A DNA stretch of 64,000 nt, from assembly GCF_910592395.1 (NCBI RefSeq), contig NC_088313.1, positions 17,438,437 to 17,502,436 on the forward strand, written 5' to 3'. The notes under the pieces are model-generated. The model was given only the letters and a program-made list of their open reading frames with translations. It was not told the origin of the DNA and did no database searches. A program made the position numbers and the translations under genes. The stretch comes from Lineus longissimus. Its lineage: Eukaryota > Nemertea > Pilidiophora > Heteronemertea > Lineidae. Numbering within the stretch: position 1 is the stretch's first letter; every line of letters starts with the position of its first letter. Shown here one piece after another: positions 23,590 through 34,800 of the stretch.

Positions 23590-24109
23590 TCACATGTCGG
23601 CGTGAGCCCACTGGCTACATTTTGATGAGCTAAAACGATGTCAAATATGCGACAATTGAGGTGAGCGACAATAAAGCATCAATCTGGTAATGTCGATTAT
23701 GACTGATGGATGCTTTCTTCGGCTCGGAGAGCCTCCCGATCTCTGTGATCGTAGTCGCCAGCGAGTGTCCCAGGCACCCAGCCAATTCTATACCACTTTG
23801 ATTGATCACCCGTCAGGGTAAATAATACGCAGATTGAACGGCAGTATTTTTGAGCTGAGGAGAAAAACTAGCATCAATATCTGTCTCTAGTCGTTGAAGT
23901 AAGATGATACCAATACTATTTACCGTTAAGAGCGAAATTATGTATCGAGATTCTTAAAAGTCGCAAAACAAAAATTTTCCCCGTCTTAGTCTCTACACAT
24001 AATGACGAAAAGTTGGTGTCAATAAAATAATGATTGTTATGATTTTTTTCGAGCCTTATATGCATAACGAAGAGGAAAGAATCTATGCAGACTAGCCAAT
24101 GGAATGAAA

Positions 24110-24590
24110 ACGTTAGCTATTATACAAACATTATCGTAGCTAGCTCTAGGCTTCTAGCTATAAAACCTAGTCACGTGCTTTCTTATCTGTCTTGGTGTAT
24201 TCCTGGCGTAGCTGAGATATACCTAGTCCTATATTTCCCTAGCGAATGCAAACCTGGCCCTATACTAGCCTATAGCTAAGATATACCTGGTCCTACAATA
24301 GCCTAGCTAATTACAGTCGAACCTAGCCCTAGACTAGCCTAGCTGAGACTTATCTAGCATTAGACTATAACCTAGCTAATATAAACCTGGTCCTATACTA
24401 GTCTAGCTAATCATAGACAAATCTATACCTAGACTAGCCTAGCAGAGACTAAGCTAGCATTATACTAGCCTAGCTAATTAAAGACAAACCAAACCATAGG
24501 CTAACCTATCTGAGATTAATCTAGCTCACATAATAACTTAGCTGAGGCAAATCTAGCTCAAGAATACAGCCTAGCTATATCTTATCCAAG
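24110..24590. repeat. Degenerate CTAG-rich tandem repeat field
   Basis: A variable unit related to CCTAGACTAGCCTAGCTAA recurs many times with substitutions and length changes (for example AGCCTAGCTAATTA and ACCTAGCTAATAT). It looks like an old satellite or expanded minisatellite. The short frames inside it are not genes. Confidence 0.75.
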
Positions 24591-25651
24591 ATTGGCATAT
24601 ATACACTGCACAGATGCATTACATCCACCACTGCATAGATTCCCTGCTCCTCCCGACAAGGATTCGTACGAAATAGATACAACACTACTGCACGTGGCAA
24701 AGTTGCCATTGCCTCGTTGATTAAACTTCAGTGATAATGTACGAATCCAAGACTTACGGGCTCTTCAAAGGTTTATGTAAGGATATTACTTCTCTGAAGT
24801 ATTAGCAAGTGCTTGCAACACGCGTAAACGTCATGACAACTGCATGAGTTGAATTAAACGCGTGCGATTGCAAACGGGAGCTTACAACTTTTCGGGGCGT
24901 TTATGACTTTTTGAGCCATACATTTCCCCATGATTATCTGTAAACAAACTCAAAATTTTGGCTTGGAAAACTTTTCAGAATTTTGAACTTATGAATAAGT
25001 TCAACAATAATTGTGTCAGTGCCAATCGATCCATCCACCCACATCGTCATGTGTACACTTCTTATCAATGTCTGAATATGACATTGGGTCGATATTTCTA
25101 GAAGTACTGGTGTGGTACGTGTAAAGGTCCTTTCTGCAGTAGATTATCGTACTGCTGCTCCTATGTATTTCTATAAACACGACGGATAATTTTGGTTCGG
25201 TTGAAATATTTTGATGACAGTATGAATTTAGTCGAAGTAATACATCAGTTTTTGTTTTGTTTCGAGAAATTGGTAGGCCTATGTTCTTGAGATTCGGTAC
25301 AGTTCGATGATTAGTTCAACATAAGAGACAGTGTTGAAACTGGCGACATGCCTTATGTAGAAGTCAGAGGAAATTGTGAAGGTACATTAGTATATACGTC
25401 ATCTCGATTTGAACGATGAGGAGACTCATTTCAAATCTCGACTCCAGGAAATCATTCTTGGATTAACCATAATGTAAAACAGTTCCAATGAAGGTTTACA
25501 CCAAAGGGCGAGGTCGGCTTGAGGATATCCCACGCAGATTCTCTCTGGTTCATTACCAGAGTCGAATCCAAATTAGCTTGAACAGTAAGATACGTACATC
25601 ATATGTGTATCATGATTGTTAAATGCATTGGATAAATTGACTTCTTCACAT

Positions 25652-25879
25652 GGGAAGGAACGGTAGTTAAGCGTTCTGAGTGAAAGCATCATAGGTTTTC
25701 CAATACAGAATGCATGAATTAGCCATTCCCTTTACTTCGAGATCACCAGAGCTGGAAACGTTCTCATGGGTTAGTTGGTAGAGCGTGTTTATTTCAACAA
25801 CCAGACGGGTCCGGAAAAATTTTCAAGAGTTTTTTAGAATTGTTAGGGAAGGAACTGTAGTTAACCGTTCTGAATGAAA
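25652..25879. repeat. Direct repeat pair
   Basis: GGGAAGGAACGGTAGTTAAG at 25652 and GGGAAGGAACTGTAGTTAAC at 25846 start two 34-base copies that match at about 30 positions, 194 bases apart. A tRNA-like GGTTAGTTGGTAGAGCG lies between them (about 25765), so this may be a SINE-related unit. Confidence 0.5.
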
Positions 25880-26108
25880 TATAAGGCGTGTGTTTTTTAC
25901 TAGAATTAATTGGAAAACAATCGCACTGAACTCAGGATTTGTCTATTATTAGCAGCGCAAGACAAACAACAATTGCGGCTTAATTTCACTGTGAGATATT
26001 GAAGCATATCGCCGTATTTTGCACATTGTTGTTGATGTTAAGTTATCACCAAACAGGGAACAAACAAAAGAGAACCGGTAACGCAAACAATTGTTAGTAA
26101 ATGAACAG

Positions 26109-26172
26109 AGGTCAAGGTCAGCCACCAGGTAGGTCTTGCAAAGGTCAAGGTTACTTTACATGTCAAGGTCAG
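26109..26172. promoter_or_regulatory. Cluster of AGGTCA half-sites
   Basis: AGGTCAAGGTCA (26109-26120), AAAGGTCAAGG (26140-26150) and GTCAAGGTCA (26162-26171) lie within 64 bases. TCAAGGTCA is the extended half-site bound by ERR/SF-1-type nuclear receptors. No gene start is known nearby, and similar strings occur elsewhere in this DNA, so function is unproven. Confidence 0.25.
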
Positions 26173-26199
26173 TCATGCACTAATGCAAGTGGTAGCAAA

Positions 26200-29100
26200 G
26201 ATTGTGAAGTCAATGGTTCAGTGGTAACCGTTGGAAACATCATAATTTTTAATCAAGGGAAGAACCAGGATTGAACATTGCAGACTACAATGTATGAAAT
26301 TTTCTACTATATCCAGGCACAGTAGCCCCAGTATATCTCCCCTCTCACCATCCGAGGATGAGTAGCAGTTTTTAAGCGAAATCGAGACGATGGAATTTCG
26401 CTCATGGAATATAGAAAACCAACTGGGAGATGTCAAACTTTTTAAAAGCTTTTCTTAATTCTACCTTCGCAATCTTCGCTACCTAATTTATCGTTGCAAG
26501 TGATTGATGACAGTGTGGCTTACCAACAGACAGGAACAGTTCTCCAAGATACGGGTGACTTACAGCGGTTGAGTTGGAAATGTTGAGCGATGCAGGTTCT
26601 ACATATATGTAGCTTACATCCGCAAAAAAGAAAGTTTTCGTTAAAAGTGCTTGTTTTTATAGTACATGTATATACATTTTTTGACAGAATATTCAGTACC
26701 ACACTTAATAAATCCCATTTAATTTAATACGCTGTTCTTAATGCTATTTCTGTATACTGTGTTGTTGACTTATGTCACCAGTACTCTTGGAGAACGTCTG
26801 CTAAGAGAGATAATGTCGCCCTGGTAACCAGCAATGGCTGAATGCTAAGAGTCAACAGAGCCGCCATCAGCATTGTGTATCCTGCCTCGTCTGCTGTGTG
26901 TGACATTTCATAACAATTTCATCATGTTATCTATACATTGCTGTAGCAGAAATAGAAACTTTAGATATTAAGACCGAAATAGAATACACTCGTCAAGCCT
27001 GCTTTCTAAAGGTAACATTAACCAGCACAGATTTATCGGCGGCTCTGCTGACTCTATTCGCACTGAGACAAGAATACCTCAAATGCAATGCACCTGATCT
27101 GAATCTATTTCACAGCAATGACGTCATGCAATCTCATTTAGATGCAAAAGATCCATCCGAAGGCGGGAAATCGGTAGACTAAATTCATCTGATTTTCAAA
27201 GCGTGTGGATGCCCTGAATCAAGAAATAATAAAGACTATCTTTTTAAATTCTTGGTGGTGCTCCCTACATCTAATAATTGAGGACGTGACGTCATTATGC
27301 TGCTTTCTGATTAAATTGGTTCGAAAACATACATGGCACAATGTATCACATGACAGCCTTGTACATCATGAATTTAGTGACCCTCTCATAACGTGCATTC
27401 AGAGGTTCCGAGTTCGATGAAGAATTTTTCGTCCTCTCAATCTAGCCAAAAGAACTAACAAACTGCTGACTCGTAATCCCCGAAATGAATTGACCATTTT
27501 CTCGTCATAACAAAGTTATTCGATCCTGGGCTATTTCTCACAAGTGGTAAGTTGTCGATATGTACGAGTAATCAACGCTGAACATCCTCATCGATGTATT
27601 AAGGAGACTTCAAAATGCACGTTAAAGTGGAACAAAACACCGTACCAGTATCATAACAGAATGGTTCATGGTATAGAGATGTCAAGTTACCAGATGAAAG
27701 AGGAAATCATAGCCAGCCTTTTACAATGATTACCAACAGATAAATCAATTAATATGAAGTAAACCCGATACCCAATCCTGCAATAAAGATCATTAAGGAT
27801 TAGCCCTGTCATTATCGAAATTCGCGCTTTGGATTTGAGCGCGTTTCACTGACTGAAATCTTAAATAACGCCATAAAATGCAAAGAAGCTACATGTATCG
27901 CTGATGATTTCGTCTATAGCAAATGTTTGGTCAACCAAAACCTTAATGAAGGGCTATTTGTAAACGATCTTTTTTATAGGACTTGGTACCGAATGCAAAG
28001 GAAAGCCTGTTCGTGCTTTTAGACCCGATGATAGACAACAAACACTTTTAGTATCAACAGAAGGAAATGTCCAAGAGCTTAGAGAATCGTCTCATTCAGG
28101 AGATACAATTCAAAACAACCGAACATTTTCACACATAACATTGCCCTAAGATTGCATCCCGTGGAAAAAAATTGTCATCTTAAACATATTTGTTTACATT
28201 TAGCAGCCATTGCTAATCCTTACTTTATGTCACTTTTTCGTGGTTGAGTCGGTAAGCATTTCCGATTGAAAGGACTCTTCTGGGATGCAACAGCAAGGCA
28301 AGGTTGCTTGTGTAAAAAAGATCAGTGATTTATATTGCAAAATGCTACAACCAATCCCTTGACCTAACCATTTGGATGCTCGAGAAACGCTTGTAACTTT
28401 ACAATCTCTAACCCTACAATTAGTTATTTCAACTAATTAACTGCGCCAGTGATGAGCGCACTGATGACGTTTGCACTTGTTGGTGAAGCTTTTGACAATT
28501 ACGATTCATGATATTCCAAACACAAATAATGGCACGTAGAGTATCGTTGCATCCAATTGGTTAAATCTGGTGAGTAAAGAGTTAATACGGAAATATAACA
28601 GCATGCCCATTCTCTATTGGGAGACAGAGTGACTCACCCCTCCTCCCATATGCAAAAGCATCAGCCAGGTCATGGCAGCAGCGCCGACAACCCCCTCTTG
28701 GACATCTCGTCGCCAATCGATTCTCGTGTATCCATCCGCTGCCCGGACCTCCGGCTTCTACCAGGCGCATCCAATCGACCCACCAGCAGCAGGAACGCAC
28801 CAAACCATCATCCTTTACACGTGTTTGGTTACCCTTTTATATACGCGTCAGTTGTTTAATCAAATGATTTCCATGGAAGGAATGCGCGGAACTATTTCAT
28901 TAAAATCTAAATAATCATCGGCCGCAATCACAATTCATTGCAGTAAAAATATAGGTTTTCACTCGATGTGTAAAATTATGTCAAGCGCAAATTTACGTTT
29001 GCTACGAGCCACATTTATTTTATCTTGTTCGTTTTTGTGAGTGATTCGTTTTCAATTAGATATGTAACGCCAGCTGTTAATTCATAGCCTGATAAAGGAT

Positions 29101-31018
29101 TCATTGAAATTCTCTCTTTTTGTCAATTTCTTCTTTCACGCGCATCCTCCCGTTCGTTGTTGTTTCCGCCACCATGATAAATGTTCAATTTTATTATGCA
29201 TACAGTTTATTGCATCCTATTCCGAGAATTCAGCTCCTCGAAGCCCTCTTTAGCTACTCGGAAAGTCACGGCCTCTTCCTATAAATGTTTTTCGTAAATC
29301 AATCCTTTAGGTTGCCATGGCAACATCAGAGCATCTAGCTCACCGACCTCAGCAACCCAGTTATCCACGCGGTGGATTAGTATTCAGAGGCAATCACGTA
29401 GCGCAGAAATCTTGAAGTAAGGTGGTGATATTTCCCTTTTTATCATTGAAAGTGCGGTTTCATTGTATCAATAACAATGGTTTTGGCCCGTTAGCTAATT
29501 TATTCAATATGGATGCGTGTTGCTATTGGTACGTTACTGTAATATCCCTTACGCGGTTACGTGCTCAATCGTAATGTTCCTGGGGCGATCCTGTGGGTCC
29601 ATCCCTGAGTACCGGAATCTGCACATTTTAGACAATTCGACTTTTCCTTGTATTCCAGAGTAATATCTCCACTAAAAGATTATGGCAAGTTACAGCAAAG
29701 ACGACAGCTATACTAAATAATGTCTATAATCAAACTAACACGCTTACGACCATTCCAAAGGTTGGGGCGAATATCCAGCAGGACTCTCTAACAGTTTGGC
29801 AGTGGCTCTCAACGCTAAAACACAAATTGAAATGCCGGTGGCATTTTAGGTAAAGCTAATGTTCTGATCTGAAACACTGAGTGCGATGAAGGGATAGTAG
29901 GTGCATTGGCTCCTTTAACGTATTGTTAGTGCGTCTGTTGTTACAACTACTCTTCTACTCCTTGGACAAACACTTTACCTCAGGACAACACTTTTCCCTC
30001 ATTTTTTCTGTGGAGATGTTCCAAAACTCTGTCTCTGGCGTCAATTCATCAGTTAAATAACCGAAATAGCATGGTAGACAATTTTCGCTGTTTGAATCCA
30101 TCATATCTCCTAACATGGAACGAAATGTTTTTCCCAAATGATTAACTCTCTAACGTTAAACAAAACTGCGCTAAAAAGCAAGTGAGTTGCACGCACAACG
30201 AAAGCTCAGTGTTACGAAATACGTAGGCCCCATGTTGGGGTATCGTCCTTTAAAACGCATGAGTGTCCTCAGTGAGTATCCTCATGACCCTCAGCCTGTC
30301 CTGCACCCCGAAAGGCGGGTCTGACTCCTTTCCAATTGATGTTCCTCCGTGGCCTACATGTGTATGGTGATCCTGTACGGAGGAGTCGCCGTCACGACGG
30401 TCAGGCACTTCATCCGGCCTTGAAACCACCAGTAAACTGTCCTTAAATCATTAGACTCGTGTTTACTTAAACGTTTTAAAGTTGGCCAAAATCAATTTGA
30501 TAAACGTTACAAAAGCTTTATCCGAATCCTGCGCAAATATTGTGAAAATCTGTCAGTTTAAAACTGCTAATTTAGGACCTCTATCCACCCTATATGTACA
30601 TCATGGCTATTTACAGTAGTTGTCGTACTAGTAAATTACTGAGATCTCCGACTGTTCATAAAAATCTGGCAACAAAGTTTGTCGGGTTTTTGGGAGCACT
30701 GACGTTCGAACCCACCGATATTCAAGCAATATGGCACTTCGCGTTGTGCTTGTCGTCATTGTCTCGTGAGAACACTTTGATGTCGTCACTGATGTGAGTA
30801 AGTGATACAACAGATGTACAAGAAATGTGTGGCCAGGGTCTGCGCGTTTCCAATGTACGAATTCATATTTATCGTAAATTATTCCATAGTTATACTAGAT
30901 CCAAGCATTGCGTTTCCACAGCACGGCAGCATTCAAGAATGTACGTAATCCATTTTTTGAGAATTCAAAAGTCTTAAAAAGCACACAAGATAACAGCCAA
31001 GACTGTATCGTATGTGTT
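26200..31018. other. Intergenic: no supported gene
   Basis: No frame shows domain motifs or a convincing exon. One 60-residue reverse frame (30137-29955) has five Cys and protein-like composition, but I could not tie it to other exons. The last part probably includes the 3' UTR of the giant gene. Confidence 0.45.
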
Positions 31019-31024
31019 TTTATT
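31019..31024 (-). promoter_or_regulatory. Candidate AATAAA polyadenylation signal of the giant gene
   Basis: TTTATT on the + strand lies about 316 bases past the stop codon at 31340-31342. It is the nearest canonical signal I found in the right orientation. Confidence 0.4.
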
Positions 31025-31339
31025 TGGAGTTTTTGTAAGTCCTCGCAACTCCTCCCAATTGCAGTGCTTATATATCCGAAAAAAGCACAACACAGAGTTC
31101 CACTTGGGTCAGTACTATCCAAGAGAGAAAGCGACTACACACGACGACTGTACACAGATTAGTCTCCATTAAATATATGCTGCATTTTGTACATAGCAAC
31201 ATTGCATTGCTCTGTGGAATTTATACAAATCAAAAGCTGTCTTTATATAAAATTCATGCTCAAGTCTCATTGTGGAATAATTCGTCTTTTTAGTACAAAA
31301 ATATATGTGTATAAAAGTCACCCTGACTCTTTGGCGCTT

Positions 31340-31858
31340 TTAAACAGTAACGACGTGTACCTTCTGATGGGATCGGGTGATGGCCGCATCCCACCGCGAT
31401 TTAGACCCGCTCGTGAATTGATCACGGTATAATTTCCCATCCATGATATTTTCCTGATGAGTGGGCGGGTTATTTAATTCCATGATGTAAACGTCATGAT
31501 CCGTGTAGATAGAGCAGTGGAGACATTTGCCATTTTGAAGATTCTTAATATTAACGTCCCCATAGTATGTCCTCGTTAAACCATAAAGACCGTCCTGATA
31601 TTTAAATTTCACATATAAACCATTCCCGTCGTGACGGCGCTTGATTTTTAGGCCAACATTGAAGATCCGGTGTTTTTGATGACCCATCCACGACCGTAAT
31701 CCTTTTTCCTCGATCCATTGAGAATCCTCGTCGTACGGATTGTACAACAGAACAGTCATATACTCATCGAAGTTAATCGGCAAGACGACTGTTTCCGGTC
31801 GATCACGGTCCTCATCTCTCACGTTCTGGTTGTTAAAGTATAATCGGATGGTTCCAGT
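31340..31858 (-). other. C-terminal globular-looking domain of the giant protein
   Basis: The last ~172 residues differ sharply from the rest: mixed composition, many Tyr/Trp/Phe, alternating hydrophobics suggesting beta strands (ETVVLPINFDEYMTVLLYNP; GLYVKFKYQDGLYGLTRTYY; LHCSIYTDHDVYIMELNNPP). It carries the CLHC pair. I do not recognise the fold. Such a domain at the end of a long disordered repeat protein could be its anchoring or assembly part. Confidence 0.6.
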
Positions 31859-34800
31859 CTTACTCGAGTTCTCATCCTGCGACTCGCCACTCAGAGGCCG
31901 CTGCTGTGACCTTGGAATAAGTATAGGATCAGCAACAATTGCATCGGAGTCGACCTCAGGGATGTCTAGACAGGGAGGCTCGACTGATGCTTTGAACGGA
32001 GACATGTCTGGTGTTCTTCCCTCGCTGATCGCGTACCTGTCAGCTAAGCTAATCTCATCCCGTTCAATAAACAACGCTGGTCCCTCCTGGAGTTTCTCAG
32101 GCGTCACACCAATCGTCTGAGGCTCATCAGTATCCTCGATTCCCTTCTTCTTCTTTGGCGTCTTCCCCTTCGGACTTTTGCCTTTCTTTGGCGACTTCGG
32201 CTTCTTTTCCTTCCTCTTTTTAATCTTAAATGGTGTAAGTTTCTTCTTTTTCGGTGACTTAGTGTCTTTCACTTCTTTCGGCGCTTCTTCGTCAGATTGG
32301 ACACCTTCTAAGACCAGTTGTATTTCAGGTGACTCCAATGTTATATTTGGCTCGGCTTCGACGTGTAGCTCTACCTGAGGGACAACTTCAGGCTCTGTTT
32401 CATCAGCGGGGACGGCTTCAGGTTTTGCCTCTTTCGGGTGCTCCTCTTTCCTCAAACCAAGGGAAAATAACCAGCTTTTTCTCTTCTCTTTATCTTTTGG
32501 CTCCTTCTTATCTTCCCTCTCCAATGCCTTCAGCTTATCTTCGTCAGCCTTTTCCTTTTCCCTCTCCTTCTCCTTCTCTCTCTCCTCTTCTTTTTCCATG
32601 TCCTTTTCCTCATCAGGCTCAATCACCAGGTACCTCATGTGCTCCTTCTCCACAGGAGACGGAGTAGACTCAACAGCAGGTGCAACCGACACTTCAATCG
32701 TTCCCTCAACATCAGGTACCTCCACCCTGGGCACCACAACCTCCACTTGCCCTTCAGGCTCCTTCTTAAAACCTAGTTTGGCAAACCAGCTTCGCCTCTT
32801 TTCCTTATCCTTAGGCTCTTTATGTTTGTGGTCCTTTTTATCTCTCGGGCTGTCAGCCTTTTCATCCTCCTTGTCTGTTTTAACCTCGGGAATTTCTAAG
32901 CTGATTCTTGCCCCAGGCTCAACGATCAAAACATGCTCATCATCTTTCATGTCATCTGGTAAATCTAAGGATGGGAGTCTTATGGGTGTTTTCCTATACT
33001 CAAAACATTCAGATTCTCCAGCAGACGACATTTCAGACTCTCTTGTTGGACTTTCATCCCTGAGCTGGTCAAGAAGTGAACATATTGGATGGTCATCAGG
33101 GATCTCCACTAATTTCTCTTGCATTGGTGCCTCTGGCTTTGTTGGCGTTGTTCTTATTTCAAGGCATAAATCTTCTTCAACTTGGATTGAAGGCTCAGGT
33201 ATTGACACAGTCGGTGAATCTGGGAACTCAAAATCGAACTCTATCTCGGCTTCACCCTGAGGCTGTGGTACTTCAGGCCTTTGCACAACCAGCTTTGCAT
33301 CGGCTGGTTTCTCATGCTCGTGCTCGTGTGGCTCTTTCTTCAAACCCCAGCTCACCAGCCAACTCTTTCTCTTCTCCTTTTCTTTTTTGTTATTCGTTTT
33401 ATGCTCTGGTTTCAATTCATCCTTTTCTTTGGGTTTATCAGTTTTAGACCAACCATTATTTGGGTGCTCCTGCTGCTCACCTTCCAAGACAAAGTACCGC
33501 AGTGGTTCATCAACATCAGGGGTTTTGACCTTCACACCAACTGCACCTTCAACTTCAGGCTCGTCCTCGACCTTATTCCTTGGAACCTTCCTGACACCAA
33601 TCTTTTCTAGGAAGCTCCGTTTCTTAGGCAGATCAACCTTTTTCTTTGGTCTATCTTCATCGTCAGCCTTTTTCTCAACTTCTCTCTCTGTTTCAACTTC
33701 ACCTTCGACTTCAACCTTTGGCAGCACAACTGAACCAGCAACCTTGAGCTTGGTTTCATTGATGATGTCATCAACAATTTGGTCCACAACCTTTTCAACT
33801 TCACTTCTTTCAGGCTTATCTGGCTCATCAACTCTCACTGCCACATCAACCTTGGTATCTTCATGGCCTTCGGGGATAAATTTTGATGAGACCTTTACAA
33901 TTTCAACATCAACGCCAAGCTCGGCTTCTGGTTCCAGTTCAAAGGCAGGCCTCTTTGGTTCTTCAGGCCCTTCAACGACTGGGACAGTATCAACTTTGGG
34001 AGTGTCTACAACTAACTGCCCTTCAAACTCGGGTATTTTAAACTCAACAGATTCTGTTGCAGAAGGTTCTTTCTCTTCCACTTGCTTCTCAACTTCTGGT
34101 TTTTTATCTTTTCTAAAGCCAAAGGAGAAGAAATGCTTCTTCTTCTTCTTATCTTTCTTGTCCTCGCTTTCCGGCTCCTCAGAGTGTGCTCTTCCTGGTC
34201 TATCGAATTCCACCTCAGCACCAATGTCAGCAGACTTTGGTCTTGGTCTCTTCTCAACCTCCGGTTTCTTTTCGGACCTTGGAAGCCTGAAGGAAAAGGA
34301 GATACCTTTCTGTTTTGGTTTGTCAGGTTCTTTCTCCTTCTCCTCGTCCTCACGGACTAAGAACCGCACGGGTTCCTTATCTCCTTGTTCAACAGGTGCA
34401 ACAAACTCCACTTTAGGCTCCTCAGGCTTCTCAACACCCATTTCTATCCTAGGTTCAGCTGGGGCTTTGATGCCACCTTCAATCTCGATCCTGGCCTCGG
34501 GGAAATTGACCTCCGGTGCATCAATGACCAAATTGATTTCAGGCTCCGGTTTCGCCTCTTTTGTTGACTCCTCCGGTTCCTTATTTTCCTCCTTTGGCTT
34601 CTCTTCCTCATGAGCATGTTTCTTAAGATGGAAAGAGGGTAACTTAAACTTATGTTCATGTTTGTGTTCATCGGGCTTCTTATCAGCTTCATCCGGTTTC
34701 TCACCCTTTTGTTTCTTGAAGTGGAACGATGGAATCCTGAACTTCTTCTCCTTCTTTTTCTTTGGCTCTCCATCGACCTTGACCTCTGGAGTTTCAATCA

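Noticed and set aside
29955-30137. Reverse 60-codon Cys-containing frame that could be a small protein
   Set aside because: No signal peptide, promoter or splice context; left unassigned.
33387-34613. Long + strand frame (408 codons) opposite the giant gene, and many similar ones across 32-44 kb
   Set aside because: Ser/Leu/Phe-rich shadows produced by the codon bias of the Glu/Lys/Pro-rich sense strand; no start context, splice sites or domains of their own.
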